6,118 nt of DNA from Lentimicrobiaceae bacterium (lineage in GTDB: Bacteria > Bacteroidota > Bacteroidia > Bacteroidales > WCHB1-69). Both the position numbers and the translations under genes were made by a program. Shown in pieces: positions 1 to 3,374 of the stretch; position 1 is the first letter of the stretch; the number at the start of each line of letters is the position of its first letter. The stretch covers positions 148 to 6,265 of the forward strand of contig WQSU01000126.1 in assembly GCA_009787675.1 (NCBI GenBank). The letters are read 5' to 3'. The notes beneath the pieces were generated by a model. That model searched no databases. It had not been told where the DNA came from and saw only the letters and a list, made by a program, of their open reading frames with translations.

Positions 1-403
1 GGGTATGGCGGTTGAAATTACAACGCTATCCTATCCCGACGAAGTTTTTTATGGCAAAATCAATTCATTATCACAGGTTTTCGACCCCGAAGAAAAGGTT
101 CTAAAAGCCCGAATCATAATGAATAACAAGGATTTGAAACTCAAACCCGAAATGTCTATCTTAGTAAAAGTGAGAGATAAAACCCCGCAGCGACTTGTCG
201 CCATACCTTCCGATGCGCTTATTTTTGATGACAATCAATATTTTGCAGTTGTGAAAGAGGCATCGGGTAGTTTTGCAATACGCAACGTAGTCCTGCAAGG
301 ACATCACAATCATACTTCCTACATTTTGTCGGGCTTGGCGGAGGGTGAAAGCGTAGTAATTGAAAATCAGTTGTTAATCTATTCAGGATTAAGGGAGGAG
401 TAA
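1..403 (+). CDS. RND efflux periplasmic adaptor subunit (CzcB/CusB/HlyD-like), C-terminal part
   Basis: This is the 3' end of a gene that begins left of the window; the first whole codon is at base 2 and 133 residues remain before the TAA at 401-403. Visible residues 1-58 fit the beta-barrel domain of a membrane fusion protein: a basic/aromatic strand around SYPDEVFYGKI, then DPEEKVLKARI and LKPEMSILVKV, matching the usual 'D..TR...VRI....LKPGM...V' pattern. Residues from about 62 on fit the membrane-proximal domain, with IPSDALI, a short hairpin and SGLAEGESVVIENQ close to the C-terminus. Such adaptors link an inner-membrane RND pump to an outer-membrane TolC-like channel in the periplasm. 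The expected partner permease is encoded on the same strand from 3375, but three unrelated genes lie between. The ATG at base 4-6 region is internal, not a start. Substrate cannot be read from this fragment; heavy-metal export is inferred from the permease. Confidence 0.88.
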   Translation, partial: GMAVEITTLSYPDEVFYGKINSLSQVFDPEEKVLKARIIMNNKDLKLKPEMSILVKVRDKTPQRLVAIPSDALIFDDNQYFAVVKEASGSFAIRNVVLQGHHNHTSYILSGLAEGESVVIENQLLIYSGLREE

Positions 404-413
404 GAGATTTCTG

Positions 414-444
414 TTGAAAAATAGTACGAAAAAGTGTATCTTTG
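414..444 (+). promoter_or_regulatory. Bacteroidota-type promoter upstream of the DUF262 gene
   Basis: A TTG at 414-416 is followed, after 20 bases, by TATCTTTG at 437-444. This fits the known Bacteroidota housekeeping promoter (TTTG or TTG near -33, TAnnTTTG near -7, about 19-21 bases apart). Transcription would start near 450, giving an AT-rich leader of roughly 85 bases before the ATG at 537. It lies only 10 bases after the adaptor stop codon, so the DUF262-HEPN pair has its own promoter instead of relying on read-through alone. I see no comparable promoter in front of dinD or the permease, so this one may serve everything downstream. Confidence 0.7.
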
Positions 445-536
445 CAAATATGTGGCAAATTAAATTTTTATTTGCTAAAAATGTTAATAACAATGATTTA
501 AAGATATATAATAAATAAAAACACATACAATTGCTT

Positions 537-1709
537 ATGGATAACAAAGTTTATTACGGAGAATATTCTCTGAAACACTGGATTGATTTGATACTGAAAG
601 GGAACATCGTTCTTCCCCCTTATCAACGTTATTTTGTTTGGGATGAGGATAAGGTGCAGAAGATAATTGAGGCTTTCAAGAAAAGACAATTTGTACCTCC
701 TATTATTATTGGAGCATATAAAGAAAACAATAATCAGAATTTAATACTGGATGGTCAGCAAAGATTAACAAGTATTCTGTTGGCATATCTTGGCTTGTTC
801 CCCGACCCTAAAATCTATAAAGCCACAATTGATAAAATGTCAGATGAAAATGACGATGAAACAGATGATATAAAAGACGAACTTGATAATGTTTTATCTT
901 GGAAATTTGACGAATTATTAAAAAAAGGTAAAAACAAAACCGATATCCTTAAAAATATTGTTGTAGGTAATTACAAAATAATTGATTTAAGAATTGATGA
1001 TAATTTTCTTGAAAAAACATTTTTAGGTTTTTCTTACTTAGTCCCAAACACTGCAGATACAATGCAACAACAGCAATACTACTCGACAGTTTTTAGAAGT
1101 ATAAATATTGGAGGAAAGCCATTGACACCACAAGAAAGTAGAGAGTCTTTATATTTCTTCAATAAAGATATGGCTCAATTTTTTAATCCTGATTTTTTTA
1201 AAATTTTCACTATAAAGATTAATGAGAAATTAGATTTTGTCAGATATTTATCCTTGTTATCTCAATATAAAAAAAATAACAATGCCAATAAAATTGCTAA
1301 ATATTTTAGCGGAAAAGGAAAAATGGAAGAATATTATGAAGAATTTATTTATTCAATAGTTGGAGAAAAAAACTCTACTATGTTTGTGAACTTTGACGAG
1401 ATTTTTTCAGACAATAATTATGATTTACACTTCAATTTGTTAAAGAATAGTGCAGATTTATTAGATATACCAAAACAATATTCTTCCATTATTGATTCGG
1501 ATATATTTTTATTTGGGCTGATATATCAAATTGTATTTGAGAACAAAACAATAGACGACACAAAAAAAGATGAAATTAAAAGATTATTGGATAGTAAAAT
1601 AATAGAACTCAAAAGAGATACATCTCATACAAAATCACCAGCAGCGTTAAAATATTTGAGAAATCGCATAAATACGTCAATTGAAATTTATAAACAATAC
1701 ACAATATGA
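537..1709 (+). CDS. DUF262-family protein (GmrS N-terminal-like, ParB/Srx-type fold)
   Basis: A 390-residue protein with the hallmark DUF262 motifs. LPPYQRYFVW at residues 26-35 is the conserved 'PxYQRxYVW' block, followed by a helix (KVQKIIEAF). ILDGQQRLTSI at 70-80 is the DGQQR signature proposed to bind or hydrolyse nucleotide. VFRSINIGGKPLTPQESR at 185-202 is the conserved 'R.IN..G..L...E.R' block. A C-terminal DUF1524 HNH nuclease, as in the GmrSD type IV restriction enzyme, is not visible, so this is a stand-alone DUF262 subunit that probably needs a partner. The partner candidate is the next gene, whose ATG overlaps this stop codon (ATGA, 1706-1709). ATG 537 is preferred to an in-frame TTG at 531, because ATG is commoner and the leader before it is A-rich. 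Base composition is strikingly AT-rich compared with the efflux genes, which suggests horizontal origin. Family assignment is firm; a defence role is inferred from other family members. Confidence 0.87.
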   Translation: MDNKVYYGEYSLKHWIDLILKGNIVLPPYQRYFVWDEDKVQKIIEAFKKRQFVPPIIIGAYKENNNQNLILDGQQRLTSILLAYLGLFPDPKIYKATIDKMSDENDDETDDIKDELDNVLSWKFDELLKKGKNKTDILKNIVVGNYKIIDLRIDDNFLEKTFLGFSYLVPNTADTMQQQQYYSTVFRSINIGGKPLTPQESRESLYFFNKDMAQFFNPDFFKIFTIKINEKLDFVRYLSLLSQYKKNNNANKIAKYFSGKGKMEEYYEEFIYSIVGEKNSTMFVNFDEIFSDNNYDLHFNLLKNSADLLDIPKQYSSIIDSDIFLFGLIYQIVFENKTIDDTKKDEIKRLLDSKIIELKRDTSHTKSPAALKYLRNRINTSIEIYKQYTI

Positions 1710-2434
1710 AAAATAATAATGATTTCATATTATCATCAATTACCGACATTCTGAAAGATGTGGTATCCGCAAGTGCAGGAATAGGCAGTGGAATTGAGAC
1801 ATATCCATTATGCGATTATATTATGCAATCTGTCTTTTTAAAGATGACAGGATTTCAAGAGCAAAAAATGAAATGTATTTGTTGGGAATTGGCAACAAAT
1901 GATTATGAATATAGATATGATTTTACCAAAACTCCATTGGGCGAATGTTCTCAATATAAAGATAAGTATAAAGTTTATCAAGATTTAATTGAACAAATAA
2001 AAAAAAATAAATCTGATTTTGATATTTTGGCACTAAATAAGAACGATATATTAACAACTACAATTTCCGAAATTCAAAACAATTTCTCAAATACGAATTT
2101 ATCAATCTGGGCGCAAAATAGCTTTAATGAATTTATAAACAATAATAATATTCAGGTAGAAGATTTTATTGTACTAAAAAACGCCCAATCTGCTGAAACT
2201 AAATTATTTGAAAATTCATTGAAAGATAAATACGATGTATTATATAAACACAGAAATAGTTGCGCACATAATACTAAATCATATCAACAAAATTTACCAA
2301 CACTAAAAATACTTGCAGACGAAAATTACAAATATGAAAATTATTTTGTTTGGTTTACTATATTAATATTGATAGATAAGGTTTTTATAGAGTTGTATAA
2401 AGAATATTTAAAAACACTTGAAGATAAAATTTAA
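1706..2434 (+). CDS. Uncharacterised HEPN-motif protein, partner of the DUF262 gene
   Basis: I do not recognise a named family for this 242-residue protein. Near its C-terminus is KHRNSCAHNTKSY, containing R183-N-S-C-A-H188. This is the R-x4-6-H signature of HEPN RNases, placed between predicted helices (about 165-182 and 205-238), as in the HEPN four-helix bundle. The N-terminal half contains a Cys/aromatic-rich stretch, FQEQKMKCICWELATNDYEY (residues 50-69), that looks like a conserved family block. No signal peptide or membrane segment is evident; residues 213-228 are hydrophobic but fit a buried helix. The start codon lies inside the stop region of the DUF262 gene (ATGA overlap), so the two are almost certainly co-translated. 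HEPN proteins in such pairs are often RNA-cleaving toxins or phage-defence effectors, but that function is inferred. The alternative is a non-catalytic HEPN-like scaffold. Very AT-rich, like its upstream partner. Confidence 0.6.
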   Translation: MKNNNDFILSSITDILKDVVSASAGIGSGIETYPLCDYIMQSVFLKMTGFQEQKMKCICWELATNDYEYRYDFTKTPLGECSQYKDKYKVYQDLIEQIKKNKSDFDILALNKNDILTTTISEIQNNFSNTNLSIWAQNSFNEFINNNNIQVEDFIVLKNAQSAETKLFENSLKDKYDVLYKHRNSCAHNTKSYQQNLPTLKILADENYKYENYFVWFTILILIDKVFIELYKEYLKTLEDKI

Positions 2435-2438
2435 CATT

Positions 2439-2477
2439 ATGCCTTCACTCCAAAACATAGAATACAAAATAACATAA
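2439..2477 (+). pseudogene. Possible 5' relic of an AlbA_2-type (Schlafen-like) DNA-binding gene
   Basis: An ATG at 2439 reads MPSLQNIEYKIT and then stops at 2475-2477. The first ten residues closely resemble the start of a common family of AlbA_2-domain proteins, which typically begin with a few residues followed by 'QNIEYK' and then a 'W.DEYLKWICGFANAQGG'-like block. Here the reading stops right after IEYK. It sits five bases past the HEPN-like stop codon, where a third operon gene would be expected. I infer that a gene was deleted or replaced, leaving only its start, with the join near base 2468. AlbA_2 genes are often found beside dinD homologues and type I restriction genes in Bacteroidota. 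A chance 12-codon ORF is the alternative. Confidence 0.33.
2461..2472 (+). repeat. 12-bp direct repeat, left copy flanking dinD
   Basis: AATACAAAATAA lies eight bases before the dinD ATG. The identical 12-mer occurs at 3357-3368, six bases before the permease ATG, so the two copies bracket the dinD gene. The sequence is A-rich and sits where Bacteroidota ribosome-binding leaders sit, so shared translation-start composition is a plausible explanation. A scar of dinD insertion is the alternative. Confidence 0.5.
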
Positions 2478-2480
2478 AAT

Positions 2481-3353
2481 ATGGACAAACAACAAATCAT
2501 AAAATATCAGTCAAACTTTGATAAAATTGTTCATTTTATCAATAGCGAAGACAAGAGCGAACAAGTTGAAGTTTGGTTTGCACGAGAATTGCAAATTTTA
2601 TTGGGATACGCCCGTTGGGAAAATTTTATTATAGCCATTCATCGCGCAGTAGATTCTTGTAAAACGCAGAATGTCAATATAGATGACCATTTTCGTGAGG
2701 TCACGAAAATGGTCGAATTAGGTAGCGGTGCTAAACGTGAAGTTACCGACTTTATGCTTACTCGTTATGCTTGTTATCTGATAGCACAAAATGGCGACCC
2801 GAAAAAAGAAGAAATTGCTTTTGCACAAAGTTACTTCGCCATTCAAACGCGTAAAACAGAATTGATAGAGGAACGTATCAAACTTTTATCTCGCTTGGAA
2901 ACGAGAGAAAAATTGCGAACGGCTGAAAAACAACTTTCGCAAAATATTTACGAGCGAGGCGTTGATGATAAAGGTTTCGGGCGTATTCGTTCAAAAGGCG
3001 ATACAGCATTGTTTGGCGGGCACACTACGGAAGATATGAAAGAACGTTTAGGAGTTAAAACCAATCGTCCGTTGGCAGATTTTTTGCCAACATTGACCAT
3101 TGCCGCTAAAAATTTAGCAACAGAAATGACCAATTATAACGTAGAAGAAAAAGATTTGTTTGGAGAACAGCCTATTACGGTCGAGCACATACAAAACAAT
3201 AAAACCGTTCGCGAGATGTTGGGGAAACGAGGAATTAAACCCGAAGAACTTCCTCCCGCTGAAGATATTAAGAAGTTAGAACGTCGCGTGGCAAGCGATG
3301 AAAAATCTATCGAAAAAACAACACGGAAATTACCCCCTAAAAAACATAATTAA
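2481..3353 (+). CDS. dinD: DNA damage-inducible protein D homologue
   Basis: A 290-residue protein that matches DinD along its whole length (the E. coli protein is about 274 residues). Residues 30-60 carry EVWFARELQILLGYARWENF, the Bro-N-like N-terminal domain. Residues 68-125 hold the family core: IDDHF, KMVELGSGAKRE, LTRYACYLIAQNGDP and YFAIQTRKTE. The middle is rich in charged helices (about 126-155). The C-terminal part has LFGG (177-180), MKERLGVK, TNRPLADFLPTL and then an EELPPAEDIKKLERRV tail that matches the E. coli 'PEELPTP...IKQLE' end. In E. coli DinD is SOS-induced and inhibits RecA filament activities; the role in Bacteroidota is not known, though homologues often sit in restriction-modification loci. 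I see no recognisable LexA site upstream. The gene stops 21 bases before the permease start, so the two are probably co-transcribed. Its GC content is higher than that of the DUF262/HEPN pair. The symbol denotes homology, not proven SOS function. Confidence 0.9.
   Translation: MDKQQIIKYQSNFDKIVHFINSEDKSEQVEVWFARELQILLGYARWENFIIAIHRAVDSCKTQNVNIDDHFREVTKMVELGSGAKREVTDFMLTRYACYLIAQNGDPKKEEIAFAQSYFAIQTRKTELIEERIKLLSRLETREKLRTAEKQLSQNIYERGVDDKGFGRIRSKGDTALFGGHTTEDMKERLGVKTNRPLADFLPTLTIAAKNLATEMTNYNVEEKDLFGEQPITVEHIQNNKTVREMLGKRGIKPEELPPAEDIKKLERRVASDEKSIEKTTRKLPPKKHN
2685..2714. repeat. Perfect 14-bp inverted repeat inside dinD
   Basis: The arm GACCATTTTCGTGA (2685-2698) and its exact reverse complement TCACGAAAATGGTC (2701-2714) are separated by just GG. 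The 30 bases coincide exactly with codons 69-78 of dinD (D-H-F-R-E-V-T-K-M-V). On DNA this could be a protein-binding palindrome or a cruciform; in RNA the arms could form a long stem, though a two-base loop would force the top pairs open. It is not followed by a T-run, so it does not look like an intrinsic terminator. Confidence 0.9.
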
Positions 3354-3356
3354 AGC

Positions 3357-3368
3357 AATACAAAATAA
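3357..3368 (+). repeat. 12-bp direct repeat, right copy flanking dinD
   Basis: Second copy of AATACAAAATAA, between the dinD stop (3351-3353) and the permease ATG (3375). It makes up more than half of the 21-base spacer and doubles as the A-rich leader of the permease gene. The bases beyond the 12-mer differ between copies on both sides. Confidence 0.5.
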
Positions 3369-3374
3369 TAAATC

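Larger units (their letters stand above)
404..3374 (+). other. Putative inserted defence-type cargo between adaptor and permease genes
   Basis: This segment separates two genes that normally sit side by side in an efflux operon. It holds a DUF262 gene, a HEPN-motif gene, a possible AlbA_2 relic and dinD, all in the direction of the operon, plus its own promoter at the left end. Hand counts of 60-base samples give about 20% GC inside the DUF262 gene (1201-1260), about 43% in dinD (2941-3000) and about 53% in the permease (3841-3900). I find no transposase, integrase, tRNA or clear terminal repeats, so the mechanism of insertion is unknown and the exact ends are estimates: just after the adaptor stop and just before the permease ATG. 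Confidence 0.55.

Noticed and set aside
219..458. 79-codon minus-strand frame across the adaptor end and the promoter spacer
   Set aside because: Overlaps a well-supported adaptor gene and shows no protein-family features.
453..477. Weak hairpin in the leader (GCAAAT at 455-460 with ATTTGC at 470-475)
   Set aside because: Only six AT-rich pairs plus a wobble extension, nine-base loop, no T-run; too weak to call a terminator or regulator.
450..518. 22-codon + strand ORF (starting MWQIKFLFAKN) at the predicted transcription start
   Set aside because: Would be leaderless and its content looks like translated AT-rich spacer; nothing supports it as a gene.
559..570. 12-bp palindrome GAGAATATTCTC near the start of the DUF262 gene
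   Set aside because: One or two perfect 12-bp palindromes are expected by chance in a window this long, and it is inside coding sequence.
404..3374. Integrative element with terminal repeats, attachment sites or a CRISPR array
   Set aside because: No integrase, transposase, tRNA end, matching repeats at both cargo ends or regularly spaced repeats could be found by eye.
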